A stretch of 50,600 bases of DNA from Plebeiibacterium sediminum (GTDB lineage: Bacteria; Bacteroidota; Bacteroidia; Bacteroidales; Marinilabiliaceae). The stretch is from assembly GCF_026013605.1 (NCBI RefSeq), contig NZ_JAPDPJ010000047.1, positions 1 through 50,600 on the forward strand. The letters run 5' to 3'. Numbering within the stretch: position 1 is the stretch's first letter; the number at the start of each line of letters is the position of its first letter. A program made the position numbers and the translations under genes. The notes beneath the pieces are model-generated. The model searched no databases and was not told the origin of the DNA. It worked only from the letters and a program-made list of their open reading frames with translations. Of this stretch, positions 1 through 8,883 are shown one piece after another.

Positions 1-30
1 GAAGAGGATTTATATTGTATTAATTGGGTT

Positions 31-54
31 CTTTGAGACTTGGTGTCTTGGTGG
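31..54. repeat. Short tandem octamer repeat (3 x 8 bp)
   Basis: Three degenerate octamers follow each other directly: CTTTGAGA, CTTGGTGT and CTTGGTGG. It resembles the scattered CTTTGCGTCTTTGCG-like intergenic repeats I recall from bacterial genomes, but that likeness is from memory. No function is proposed. Positions 1-200 otherwise hold no convincing gene. Confidence 0.35.
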
Positions 55-136
55 TGAATAAACATTGAGAAAAAGGTAATATGATTGAAGGGTAATGGAA
101 AAGAAATTAAAGAATGTATATTGAAATACGGTCCAA

Positions 137-183
137 GATGCAATCTTGAACCAGCTAAAGTACCGGATGCAATCTTGAATCAG
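137..183. repeat. 18-bp direct repeat, 29-bp period
   Basis: GATGCAATCTTGAACCAG at 137-154 recurs at 166-183 with one change (GAATCAG for GAACCAG). The copies are 29 bp apart, start to start, just beyond the susD terminator. Two copies only, so it is not a CRISPR. Role unknown. Confidence 0.4.
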
Positions 184-200
184 TTTAAGGCTGAAAATGT

Positions 201-233
201 AAAAGGGCCGACTGAACGTATCAGCCGACCCTT
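201..233 (-). terminator. Rho-independent terminator of susCD
   Basis: On the minus strand a 13-bp stem (AAGGGTCGGCTGA with TCAGTCGGCCCTT, complete when two G-U pairs are allowed) closes a 5-nt loop and runs into TTTT. On the plus strand the same arms have two mismatches, so the signal is oriented for minus-strand transcription. It lies about 40 bp after the SusD stop. Confidence 0.8.
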
Positions 234-271
234 ACTATTTACAAAACTTAAACTTAAAGCAAAATCTTTAA

Positions 272-1858
272 TTAGAAGTTAACTTCATCTTTAGCTTCAG
301 TATCCCACCATAAACGAGTGCTGATTAAATCAGTACCATTCATTGTTTGTTCAACTGTTTCAATAGCTGCAGCATTAGTAATTCTTTGATCCTGAACAAA
401 AGGCATACGCTTAATCCATTCGTCAGCAGGAATAATACCCCAGTCTGCATTACTTAAGTTGTTATACACATGAGGTAATTTAGGATATCCTGTTCTACGG
501 AAATCAGCCCAAGGCTCATTTGGATTTGTAAATGCAGCAATCCATTTTTGAGTAATAATTTTCTCTAATTTTTCTTCGTTAGAAGCAGCTTCATTCCAAG
601 CTACAGTAACAGTAGAACGAGTTACAAAATCATTAACAGTACCATCATCTAATGCATCATAAACAACATCGTTGTAATTGATAGGTGTGCTTGTAGCATC
701 TGCTAAATAAGCATCTACACCACTAGCTCCCCATTGAGCAAATGAAGCTCTAACACCTGCTTCATAGTTAGCTTGTGCATCTCCGGCACCTTCCCAACCA
801 CGTAAAGCAGCTTCAGCTAAATCAAAATAAACTTCTGATGATGTTAAATATGGTCTTTCTTCCCATCCTGCAATTGCCGGATTCATTTTAGAATAAGGTA
901 AGTGATCACTCTTAGCTTCCATTCTTCCACCTGCACGTACTCCTTTATAAGGGAATTCAGGGTGATCAGCAACTAATGACTCATCAGAAACAGCCTCGAA
1001 AAACTGAGCGATACGTGCATCTTTTAATCCAACCAAAATAGACTCCATAGCAGCAGACATACGAGTATCATCCCATCCTGTAATAACAGCTAAGTAAATT
1101 TGAGAACCATATAAAGGAATATAGAAATCATCACCGCTAGATGTAATTAATCCTGCAGCATCTGCAATAGCTTTTTCACCTTGAGCTTTAGCTAAAGCAG
1201 GAGCTACTTTTGAAATACGGATCGCTAAGCGTAAACGCATTGAGTTCACTATTTTAGCCCATTTAGCAATTTTTCCTTCATAAACGTCATCAAAATTTTT
1301 AATTCCTTCATATTCTAAATTCGCAGCAAAAACTTCCTGAATATCATCTAAATCTGCAAATAAAGCAGTATATAACTGCTCTTCACTATCATATCTACTC
1401 TCAGCCTCACCGTATGTAGAATAAATTAGAGGGCCATGATATGTTGTTAAACGAGAAATACCTAAAATACGGATTAATTTTGCCCATTCATTAAAAACTT
1501 GTTCACCTTGTTCCTGAGCAGTATTCATAGCTTGCTGAGCAGGAGCCATTAAACTATTATAAATACGTTCCCAATAAGTATTCCAAGTAATAGAATAAGT
1601 CGTATTGTTTACACCACTCACAAATGGCGTAGGTGTTGCCATATAATTACAAAAAGATTCAGCAATTAAGTTTTCTTCAATTTGATGACCAAATATATTA
1701 GCAAGCATTTTAGGATAGAACGAACCAATATCATTATGATCTTGCCTCAAAGATTCTTGGGAAATCTGATACGGATTAATGTTCGCATCCTCAAAATCAT
1801 CGGTACAAGAGTTTAATACAATCACCCCTGCTATTAATATAAATAATAACTTTTTCAT
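272..1858 (-). CDS. SusD/RagB-family nutrient-binding lipoprotein
   Basis: Surface glycan-binding partner of the adjacent SusC transporter. The 528-residue product starts with a lipoprotein signal peptide ending in LNSC (Cys18). The body is alpha-helical SusD type and resembles the SusD_2-like subgroup: a helical N-terminal part, then a C-terminal stretch with the typical pattern of a Gln-Lys-Trp helix followed by EPWADFRRTGYP. It begins 13 bp after the SusC stop, so the two are co-transcribed, and a terminator follows. The ligand cannot be read from sequence; the neighbouring GH20, GH29, GH35 and GH92 genes suggest a fucosylated host-type glycan. No truncation is seen. The family is certain, the substrate is inferred. 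Confidence 0.93.
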   Translation of the reverse strand: MKKLLFILIAGVIVLNSCTDDFEDANINPYQISQESLRQDHNDIGSFYPKMLANIFGHQIEENLIAESFCNYMATPTPFVSGVNNTTYSITWNTYWERIYNSLMAPAQQAMNTAQEQGEQVFNEWAKLIRILGISRLTTYHGPLIYSTYGEAESRYDSEEQLYTALFADLDDIQEVFAANLEYEGIKNFDDVYEGKIAKWAKIVNSMRLRLAIRISKVAPALAKAQGEKAIADAAGLITSSGDDFYIPLYGSQIYLAVITGWDDTRMSAAMESILVGLKDARIAQFFEAVSDESLVADHPEFPYKGVRAGGRMEAKSDHLPYSKMNPAIAGWEERPYLTSSEVYFDLAEAALRGWEGAGDAQANYEAGVRASFAQWGASGVDAYLADATSTPINYNDVVYDALDDGTVNDFVTRSTVTVAWNEAASNEEKLEKIITQKWIAAFTNPNEPWADFRRTGYPKLPHVYNNLSNADWGIIPADEWIKRMPFVQDQRITNAAAIETVEQTMNGTDLISTRLWWDTEAKDEVNF

Positions 1859-1871
1859 AAATCAATAATTT

Positions 1872-4800
1872 TTAGAATGTCAATTTAAGGTTAAAACCAT
1901 AAGTTCTTGTAGATGGTAAGTTAAAGTTATCCACAGATTGTGAACCTAAACCAGTACTCATACTCATTTCAGGGTCAAAAGGAGCGTCTTTATAAATAAA
2001 GAACAGATTGTTTCCTACTACTGATAATGAAGCTGATTGTACAAATGGTAAACCTAATTTTTGTGTATCGAATTTATAACTCAATGCAAGCTGAGCTAAA
2101 CGGATGTTAGTTCTGTCGTAAAGATAGTGTTCACTTACACCTTCTCTACCACCAATACTCTTATAGTATGTTTCAGGATTCATTTGTGTTACTGCTGTTC
2201 CATCAGGCATTACTGCATTTACAGCAACATAACCACGATCTCTTGCGTCAGCAGATCTTTGACTTACTCCGTAACCATCTAACATTGATTCTGTTTGACT
2301 GAATGCATTACCACCAAATGCTGAGTTAACCAGGAAGTTAAATGACCAGTTTTTATAATCGATAGAGTTGTTCCATCCTAAAGTAAAATCAGGGTTTATA
2401 CTACCTCCCAATTCTGGATCTCTTGTTTTTCTGAAAGTACCATCATCATTAAGTAAAAGTTGTCCTTGCTCATTTTTAATGTGCTTATAAACATAAAGGT
2501 CTCCAATTGATCCACCTGTAGTAATTCTTGAGACATAACCATCCGCTGACCCAATATTCTTAAAACGATCTGGGTCTCCAGGATAAAACTCAACAACTTT
2601 ATTTCTATTTAAGGCAAAGTTAAATGCAGTTTTCCAAGTTAATGCACCTGTTTTAACTGGAGTTGCATCTAATATAACCTCAATCCCTTTATTTGTAATT
2701 TTACCTGCATTAAAGTATTCTGATGTAAAGCCACCAACTTGCTCATCTGTAGGAAGAGTACGCTCTAATGCTTGCCTTGTACTTGTAATATCATAGTAAG
2801 TAAAATCAATACCTAAACGACTTTCTAAAAAGCGCCAACTTGTACCCACTTCATAAGTAACTAACTGTTCTGGTTTACCTTTTTTCCAAGGTTTTCTGGT
2901 ATTTTTTACAAGCAGACCAGTACCATCATTTTCACTGTTTTGTACCATTTGACCAAATGGTACATCATTGTTAACCTGAGAACCTGAACCTCTAACTTTA
3001 GCAAAAGTAACCCAATCAGGTAAATCTACCATTTGAGAAAGGATACCAGTAACACCTACTGCTGGATAGAAATAAGATTCGTTTCCTGTAGTTGCTAGAG
3101 TTGAAGACCAGTCATTACGTCCTGAAAGGTCTAAGAATAACATATCTTTATAACCTAATTGTACGTTAGCAAAAGCACCTTCTTTAATAATTTTACCACC
3201 ATATGAATTCTTGATGATAGATGTAGGCGCCATATTATAAAGCGCAAAAATATTTGGCTTTATTAAATCCATACCAGCTGCATCAGGATTTATTGCAATT
3301 ATACCATCCTGAAGAATAGATACTTGATAACTTGCACCTGCAATAACGCCTAAGCTAACATTTCCAAAATCATTTTGGTATGTAAAAATACCATCAGTAT
3401 AAGCTTGTCTGTCAGTAAAGTGTTGATAATCCCACTTACCAGTTCTTGAAATGTTAACCGGGTTACCACCTGCATAATATCTTTGATCGTAAGTTTTTAC
3501 AGCATAGTCATAGTTACCTCTAACTTTAAAGCTTAACTTGTCTGTAATTTTATAATCAGCACTTAAACTTGCAATAACACGATTTGTTACGTCTTCCCTT
3601 GGTTGTTTTTTCAATAACCAGTATGGGTTAGATTGGAAACCACTATCGTAATCATGCCATTCCTGTAAGATCATTGCTCTCTCTTCATCAAAATACGAAT
3701 AGTTGTTTTTGTAATAAGAGAATGGTTGTTTACCCAAAGAAACATCTCTAGAAGGTGCAGCTCCATCTCTTGGGAACATATACAACCCTGTTAATGGATT
3801 GTAGTAATAACCTGCAGTACTTCTGTTTTTAGTTTTTTCGTTTGTTAACATTATATTTGATGTTAATGTTACTTTATCATCAAATATTTTTGCAACTTGT
3901 TTAAAAGAGAAGTTATGCTTGTTGTAGTGGTTATTAGGAATAATACCACCTGCACTTGTATTTCCGTATGAGAAGTAAGTAGTTAATTTATCTGTACCAC
4001 TACTAACAGAAATATTATTAATCGTATTATAACCTGTTCTGAAGAAATCATCCACATAATTATCTTCATAATTACCAGCTGTAGTAGCCCAGCTTTGGTT
4101 AGAATTACCTCTAGCACCATACTTAAATTGTAAGTCTGGTGTTTCCATTACACTTTCGAAAGTAGTACTAGAACTCACTGAAACAGAAGTTTTACCAGCT
4201 TTACCTTGCTTTGTAGTAATAATTACTACACCATTAGCTCCCTGGCTACCATATAAAATAGAAGCAGTTGCACCTTTTAGTACGTTGATGCTTTCAATAT
4301 CATCAGGGTTAATCTGAGATAATCCATCACCACCATCAGTTCCTCCCCAGATACCTCCCTGGCTTGTTTTTCTGTTAACCATTGGTACCCCATCAATTAC
4401 ATAAAGTGGTTCAGATAACTGACCAACAGATTTACTACCACGTAATACTGTTCTTGTAGAACCACCAGCTCCAGATGTACTCTTTTTGATCTCTAAACCT
4501 GCAGTTTTACCACTTAAACTACTCATGAAGTTAACATCCTTCGACTTCATCATTTCTTCTCCACTTACTTCTTGAGAAGAATAAGTAAGAGTTTTCTTTT
4601 CACGCTTAATACCTAATGCTGTTACAACAACTTCATCAAGCCCTGTTACTTCTTCTGTTAATGTAACATTAACTTCAGATCTACCAGCAATAACTTCATC
4701 AAGTCCCTGAAACCCTATAAACGAGAACGACAAAGTACCTTCTGCATTAGCCACCTCTAATGTATAATCACCATCAAAGTTTGTAATGGTACCATTAGAC

Positions 4801-4952
4801 ATATTTTCTTTCTCAAAAACATTAACACCAGGAATCGGTAATCCTGCACTGTCAATAACTTTACCTGTAACAGTATGCTGAGCAACTAATGTTGCTGATG
4901 CAAGGAATACAAGTAAAAAAAGTCCAATTAAATTTTTAATCATGATCCTCAT
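1872..4952 (-). CDS. SusC/RagA-family TonB-dependent outer-membrane transporter
   Basis: Outer-membrane importer of oligosaccharides driven by TonB. The 1026 residues show a signal peptide (to about Gln25), a carboxypeptidase-regulatory-like beta-sandwich (about 26-100), a TonB-box-like segment (LDEVVVTALGI, near 105-115), a plug domain with the SusC signature (ESINVLKGATASILYG, about 220-235) and a 22-strand-type barrel ending in Phe (LKLTF). The reading starts MRIMIKN. Met4 is an equally plausible start because AGGA precedes it, and Bacteroidota rarely use Shine-Dalgarno sites. It has its own promoter and a leader of about 150 nt, and lies downstream of the GH35 terminator, so it can be expressed separately from the glycosidase operon. 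Confidence 0.95.
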   Translation of the reverse strand: MRIMIKNLIGLFLLVFLASATLVAQHTVTGKVIDSAGLPIPGVNVFEKENMSNGTITNFDGDYTLEVANAEGTLSFSFIGFQGLDEVIAGRSEVNVTLTEEVTGLDEVVVTALGIKREKKTLTYSSQEVSGEEMMKSKDVNFMSSLSGKTAGLEIKKSTSGAGGSTRTVLRGSKSVGQLSEPLYVIDGVPMVNRKTSQGGIWGGTDGGDGLSQINPDDIESINVLKGATASILYGSQGANGVVIITTKQGKAGKTSVSVSSSTTFESVMETPDLQFKYGARGNSNQSWATTAGNYEDNYVDDFFRTGYNTINNISVSSGTDKLTTYFSYGNTSAGGIIPNNHYNKHNFSFKQVAKIFDDKVTLTSNIMLTNEKTKNRSTAGYYYNPLTGLYMFPRDGAAPSRDVSLGKQPFSYYKNNYSYFDEERAMILQEWHDYDSGFQSNPYWLLKKQPREDVTNRVIASLSADYKITDKLSFKVRGNYDYAVKTYDQRYYAGGNPVNISRTGKWDYQHFTDRQAYTDGIFTYQNDFGNVSLGVIAGASYQVSILQDGIIAINPDAAGMDLIKPNIFALYNMAPTSIIKNSYGGKIIKEGAFANVQLGYKDMLFLDLSGRNDWSSTLATTGNESYFYPAVGVTGILSQMVDLPDWVTFAKVRGSGSQVNNDVPFGQMVQNSENDGTGLLVKNTRKPWKKGKPEQLVTYEVGTSWRFLESRLGIDFTYYDITSTRQALERTLPTDEQVGGFTSEYFNAGKITNKGIEVILDATPVKTGALTWKTAFNFALNRNKVVEFYPGDPDRFKNIGSADGYVSRITTGGSIGDLYVYKHIKNEQGQLLLNDDGTFRKTRDPELGGSINPDFTLGWNNSIDYKNWSFNFLVNSAFGGNAFSQTESMLDGYGVSQRSADARDRGYVAVNAVMPDGTAVTQMNPETYYKSIGGREGVSEHYLYDRTNIRLAQLALSYKFDTQKLGLPFVQSASLSVVGNNLFFIYKDAPFDPEMSMSTGLGSQSVDNFNLPSTRTYGFNLKLTF

Positions 4953-5005
4953 TTGTTTTAGATTGTTTTCATGTTTACTACATCATCTTTAAATACATAC
5001 TCACA

Positions 5006-5044
5006 TGAAGGTGCCCCCCCTTCAGATGGTCTTTGATAGCCATC
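5006..5044 (-). promoter_or_regulatory. Two adjacent hairpins in the susC leader
   Basis: Within the predicted 5' untranslated region of susC, two stem-loops abut directly. One has arms GATGG/CCATC (5025-5044) and one has arms TGAAGG/CCTTCA (5006-5024). A run of seven G in the RNA forms most of the second loop and the inner edge of its 5' arm. A G7 run is striking in such AT-rich DNA. They sit 55-90 nt before the start codon and have no U-tract, so they are more likely a translational or RNA-binding element than a terminator. Function is inferred only from position. Confidence 0.4.
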
Positions 5045-5113
5045 AGAATAATAATAATTTTGACCCATCCTCCTTATTTAACTATTAATAATATTCTCTT
5101 GATTATTTCTTTA

Positions 5114-5145
5114 CAAATTTAAACAGCTACCACAATGCGAGCAAA
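5114..5145 (-). promoter_or_regulatory. Bacteroidetes sigma-ABfr-type promoter of susCD
   Basis: On the minus strand TTTG (5145-5142) is followed by a 20-nt spacer and TAAATTTG (5121-5114). This matches the known Bacteroidota -33/-7 consensus TTTG-N19..21-TAnnTTTG exactly. Transcription would start near 5108, giving a leader of about 155 nt. Upstream (5158-5167) lies GCTAAAGCGG, whose complement also occurs upstream of the chemotaxis receptor gene (42091-42100). Confidence 0.7.
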
Positions 5146-5470
5146 TTAATTGATTACGCTAAAGCGGCTTTTTATTACCCTAAAACGATAACTTTAAAAA
5201 CTATTAAAAAAATATTAAAACTTAATAAATTACTGATGTACAGAAAAATAGAATCTTACTTACAGTTTTTAACTTTGAAACATGGATTTATTACTCTATA
5301 GCGGCATTTATCGCAAATATCCTTTTAATTTTAAAACATTTTTATCAATTGTTAAACAATATTTACCGGATGGACAACGTAAAAATATCTTAAATACATA
5401 GTTACTTACAATCTATAACAGTAAAAAGTAAATATGGTTTTACCATAAAAACAAACATATCAACCAATAC

Positions 5471-5507
5471 AAAAAAAATCCTACCCGCCTAAATAACAGC
5501 GAGTAGG
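5471..5507 (-). terminator. Rho-independent terminator after the GH35 gene
   Basis: Minus-strand stem CCTACTCGC/GCGGGTAGG (9 bp with one G-U pair), loop of 10 nt, followed by A and eight T. It lies about 70 bp beyond the GH35 stop and separates the glycosidase operon from the susCD unit. The rest of 4953-5579 is AT-rich and holds the susC promoter and leader but no gene. Confidence 0.85.
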
Positions 5508-5579
5508 AAACCTAAATAAATATTGCAACACCCCTGTTACAATGAAAAAGATTGTATCCGGATCTATATAAATGATCCT

Positions 5580-7430
5580 CTATTCCTTTAAATCTTCTAA
5601 AATTGGTTTTTCAGAAGATTCTACATAATTTCTTAGTTCTGGATTTTCCTGATCAAATACAACAATATCATTAACACCTTTTTTCAACCAACAGCCCGGT
5701 AAGTAAAGTGTTTGCTGTGGACCTACACTCCAGTAACGACCCAGGTTATGTCCGTTGACAAAAACAATTCCTTTACCCCACTCCGTCATATCTAAATAGG
5801 TATCACCCGATTTCTTAACCTTAAACGAACCTTTATATAATGTTGGTAAATCAGCAGATGAAGCTTGTGCATCTTTATCCAGCGCAGGTTGCTTGTCCAT
5901 TGGTAGTTTATACATTTGCCAATTTCCGGTTATCTCATAATCATTGATAAATACAGGTTCTATAATACCTTTCTTATTATGAGGCAATTCACTTCCGTAG
6001 TTGATTCTACCCATGTTTTCAACCAATATATCCAAAGAACCATTGAACGGAATTTTTACATCCAACTCAAAGTTTTTATCCATACGATTTAATGTTCCTA
6101 CTTTTTTACCATTTACAAAAACAGTAGCGTAATCACGTAATCCAGGAACTTTAAGTGTACCATTAATAGGTTGAGTAAATCGTTTGCGGTATAACACATA
6201 ACCGCTACCCTGTAATAGCTCCTCAAATGTTAATGGCGAATTTGATTTTACTGGTTCAATATTTTTAACCCAATCAAATAAACTTTGTGATTGAGTAAGT
6301 TTTATTTTACCTAAACTAACAACAGGAATCGCTTCCGGTATTTCAGGCAGACTTACTTTCTGATATTTCTGCATTAAATTACGAATAGCCATATACTTTT
6401 CAGTAGCTGCACCATTTTCTGCAATAGGAGCATCGTAATCGTAACTGGTAAGTTGTGGCTGAATAGGTACTTCATCAGTAAAGTTAGCACCTGAAGAAAA
6501 ACCAAAGTTGGTTCCGCCATGTACCATATAAAAGTTGAAGCTTACACCATTTTTCAGGTACTCTTCTGTTTGTGCTGCAATATCCTCAGCACTGATTTTA
6601 ATAAATGGTTCTCTCCAGTGATCAAGCCATCCAGGATAAAATTCAGCTACCATATACGGACCTTCTCCGTTATGATATTTATTAACCAGCTTTTTTAACT
6701 GCTCAACATTACCTTCTCCATTTGCGGTAGGTAAAACTCCATCAATAGCCCCATACTGAAACAACCACGAACCATCAGAAGTAAAGAAAGGAACATCAAA
6801 ACCTGCATTTTTCAATGCATCATATATCTTGTGATAATAAGCTCTGTGTTGTTCTTCTGTAACTTCTTTTTGTTGCGACATATAAGAACCAAACTCATTT
6901 TCGACCTGAACCATAATGATTGGTCCTCCATGAGTAATTTGTAAATCCTTTACTTCTTCAGCAAGTCTGTTGATATAAGTTGTACACTCCTGTACAAATT
7001 TATCTCCTGAACGAATCTCCAAATCTTCATCGTTTAATAAACGCCATGGAAATCCACCGAACTCCCACTCTGCACAGGCATAAGGACCTGGACGTAGAAT
7101 CACTTTCATGCCCTCCTTATCTGCAGCTTTAATAAACTCTCTTAAGTTCTTTCTGTCTGAAGTAAAATCCCATTGGCCAGGAGCCGTTTCATGATAATTC
7201 CAGAATACATAAGTAGCCACTGTGTTTAAACCCATCGCTTTCATCATTTGTAAACGATGACTCCAATATGCTTTTGGAATACGGGCATAGTGCATTTCTC
7301 CGGAGTAAACATGATATGGCTGCCCATTCAGTACAAAATCTCCGTTCTTTATTTCAAAAGTTTCTTTACTCTGTGCATTTACAAATAAACCGCAAAGCAA
7401 AAAACTTAGTATTACTAATATTCCCTTCAT
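5580..7430 (-). CDS. GH35 beta-galactosidase, secreted
   Basis: Exo-acting beta-galactosidase that removes terminal galactose, for example from LacNAc or lacto-N units. The 616-residue protein has a signal peptide (to about Ala19/Gln20) and a GH35 TIM barrel (about 28-350). The family signature GGPIIMVQVENEFG is at 168-181, with acid/base Glu179; the nucleophile is Glu263 in MVAEFYPGW. Two jelly-roll or beta domains follow, including a C-terminal galactose-binding-like domain with the VFVNGHNLGRYW motif. It starts 10 bp after the upstream fucosidase stop and is the last gene before the operon terminator. Together with the fucosidases and GH20 it would dismantle Fuc-Gal-GlcNAc structures. Bond preference (beta-1,3 or beta-1,4) cannot be read. 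Confidence 0.94.
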   Translation of the reverse strand: MKGILVILSFLLCGLFVNAQSKETFEIKNGDFVLNGQPYHVYSGEMHYARIPKAYWSHRLQMMKAMGLNTVATYVFWNYHETAPGQWDFTSDRKNLREFIKAADKEGMKVILRPGPYACAEWEFGGFPWRLLNDEDLEIRSGDKFVQECTTYINRLAEEVKDLQITHGGPIIMVQVENEFGSYMSQQKEVTEEQHRAYYHKIYDALKNAGFDVPFFTSDGSWLFQYGAIDGVLPTANGEGNVEQLKKLVNKYHNGEGPYMVAEFYPGWLDHWREPFIKISAEDIAAQTEEYLKNGVSFNFYMVHGGTNFGFSSGANFTDEVPIQPQLTSYDYDAPIAENGAATEKYMAIRNLMQKYQKVSLPEIPEAIPVVSLGKIKLTQSQSLFDWVKNIEPVKSNSPLTFEELLQGSGYVLYRKRFTQPINGTLKVPGLRDYATVFVNGKKVGTLNRMDKNFELDVKIPFNGSLDILVENMGRINYGSELPHNKKGIIEPVFINDYEITGNWQMYKLPMDKQPALDKDAQASSADLPTLYKGSFKVKKSGDTYLDMTEWGKGIVFVNGHNLGRYWSVGPQQTLYLPGCWLKKGVNDIVVFDQENPELRNYVESSEKPILEDLKE

Positions 7431-7440
7431 ATACTTTGAT

Positions 7441-8877
7441 TTAATAAATGCCTAATGTTGAAATAACCGGACAAGCTTTTGCATCTTCAATTACAACTCT
7501 TAATTTATCGGCTTTAACTCCGTTTAAAGGAAGTATTCGTTTGTAACCAACAGTAGTTGCATTCGCTATTGACTTCCAGTTTCCATTCTGATACACTTCA
7601 ACAGAAAACTTTTTAATTCTTTGTCCTAACTCAATATATTCTTGTAATACCAAATAGTTTAACTGAGTTTCATGTTTTAAAGCCACCTCGATAGTTGAGC
7701 CAATTACATTATCATCAGTACACCAATAAGTATCCCTGTTTGAATCAATCAAATTTGTTGCGCAATAATCTGAACTTCCGCCTCTTACGTTAGAAGCCAG
7801 TATGGTAGCATCTTTAGCATAATTATTAGAGAATGTTTCATCTAATTTTGCTTTAAAAGCTTTTAAAGATGCCACATCATTCTCATGAAAAACACCTCTT
7901 CTGTCCGGAGGAATATTTAACAACAACAATGCACCTCTACCAACTGAAGTAAGATAGATATCAAACAGCTCATCTGCTGTTTTAACCAATGAATCCTCAC
8001 TAGCGTGATAAAACCAACCCGGACGAATTGAAACATCAACCTCAGCAGGTAACCATGCTGTTCCATCTTCGGAACCGGTGGATAATAAATGCTCTATACC
8101 ACCTTTTCCGGCATACAACGTATCAGGTGTAATAGTTGACCAGCATGTTTCATTTACAAAACCAGACTCATTACCACACCATCTTACTCCAGGACCAGCA
8201 TCACTAAAAAAGATCACATCATCCTGAATTTCTCTGACTAAATCCAAAGTTGTTGGCCAGTCATAATATTTTTGTTTATCAATTCTTCGCTCCTCTTTAG
8301 CACCGCCATAGTATCCATCACCACCATTTGCTCCGTCAAACCACATTTCAAACACAGGTCCGTATGCATTAAACAGCTCTTTCAACTGGTTTCGGTAATA
8401 CTCAATATAAGAAGGCTGACCATAATCTGATCTGTTTCTATCCCAAGGCGACAGGTAAACACCAAACTTCATGTCCTGAGCAGTACATGATTCACGTAAT
8501 TGCTTTACAATATTACCATTACCATTTAAGTATGGACTTTTAGCAATAGTATGATCTGTATATTCTGAAGGCCATAAACAAAAACCATCGTGGTGTTTAC
8601 ATGTTAAAATAACGCCCTTAAAACCAGTTTCCTTTAAAACACTAACCCATTGATCGGTATTTACAGTATCTGGATTAAAGACTGCAGGAGATTCATCACC
8701 ATAGCCCCATTCTTTATCTGTGAATGTATTGGTAGTAAAATGAACAAAGGCGTTCATTTCCATCTGATGCCATGCCAGTTGCTCTTTAGAAGGTAACGGC
8801 AAGCATGCCTCAGGTGGAGTGACCTGAGAACAGCTTGCTATTACTAACCCAAAAATTAATATTAAAAGCTTATGCAT
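7441..8877 (-). CDS. GH29 alpha-L-fucosidase (subfamily B-like), lipoprotein
   Basis: Releases alpha-linked L-fucose. The 478 residues carry a lipobox IASC (Cys16), a GH29 TIM barrel with KHHDGFCLW (94-102) and the nucleophile Asp181 in FEMWFDGANGG. A C-terminal F5/8-type or galactose-binding-like domain (about 355-478) is present. The barrel followed by such a domain resembles the GH29-B group, which prefers alpha-1,3/1,4 fucose on branched Lewis-type structures; that is a family inference. It lies 6 bp from the preceding GH29 gene and 10 bp from GH35 in one operon. It differs clearly in sequence from the other two GH29 proteins here, so it is not a recent duplicate. Confidence 0.92.
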   Translation of the reverse strand: MHKLLILIFGLVIASCSQVTPPEACLPLPSKEQLAWHQMEMNAFVHFTTNTFTDKEWGYGDESPAVFNPDTVNTDQWVSVLKETGFKGVILTCKHHDGFCLWPSEYTDHTIAKSPYLNGNGNIVKQLRESCTAQDMKFGVYLSPWDRNRSDYGQPSYIEYYRNQLKELFNAYGPVFEMWFDGANGGDGYYGGAKEERRIDKQKYYDWPTTLDLVREIQDDVIFFSDAGPGVRWCGNESGFVNETCWSTITPDTLYAGKGGIEHLLSTGSEDGTAWLPAEVDVSIRPGWFYHASEDSLVKTADELFDIYLTSVGRGALLLLNIPPDRRGVFHENDVASLKAFKAKLDETFSNNYAKDATILASNVRGGSSDYCATNLIDSNRDTYWCTDDNVIGSTIEVALKHETQLNYLVLQEYIELGQRIKKFSVEVYQNGNWKSIANATTVGYKRILPLNGVKADKLRVVIEDAKACPVISTLGIY

Positions 8878-8883
8878 TGTCGG

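Noticed and set aside
85-282. Rightward 65-codon open frame at the left edge
   Set aside because: It runs through the susD terminator and into the end of the susD gene, contains the 18-bp direct repeat, and has no family resemblance. Treated as chance.
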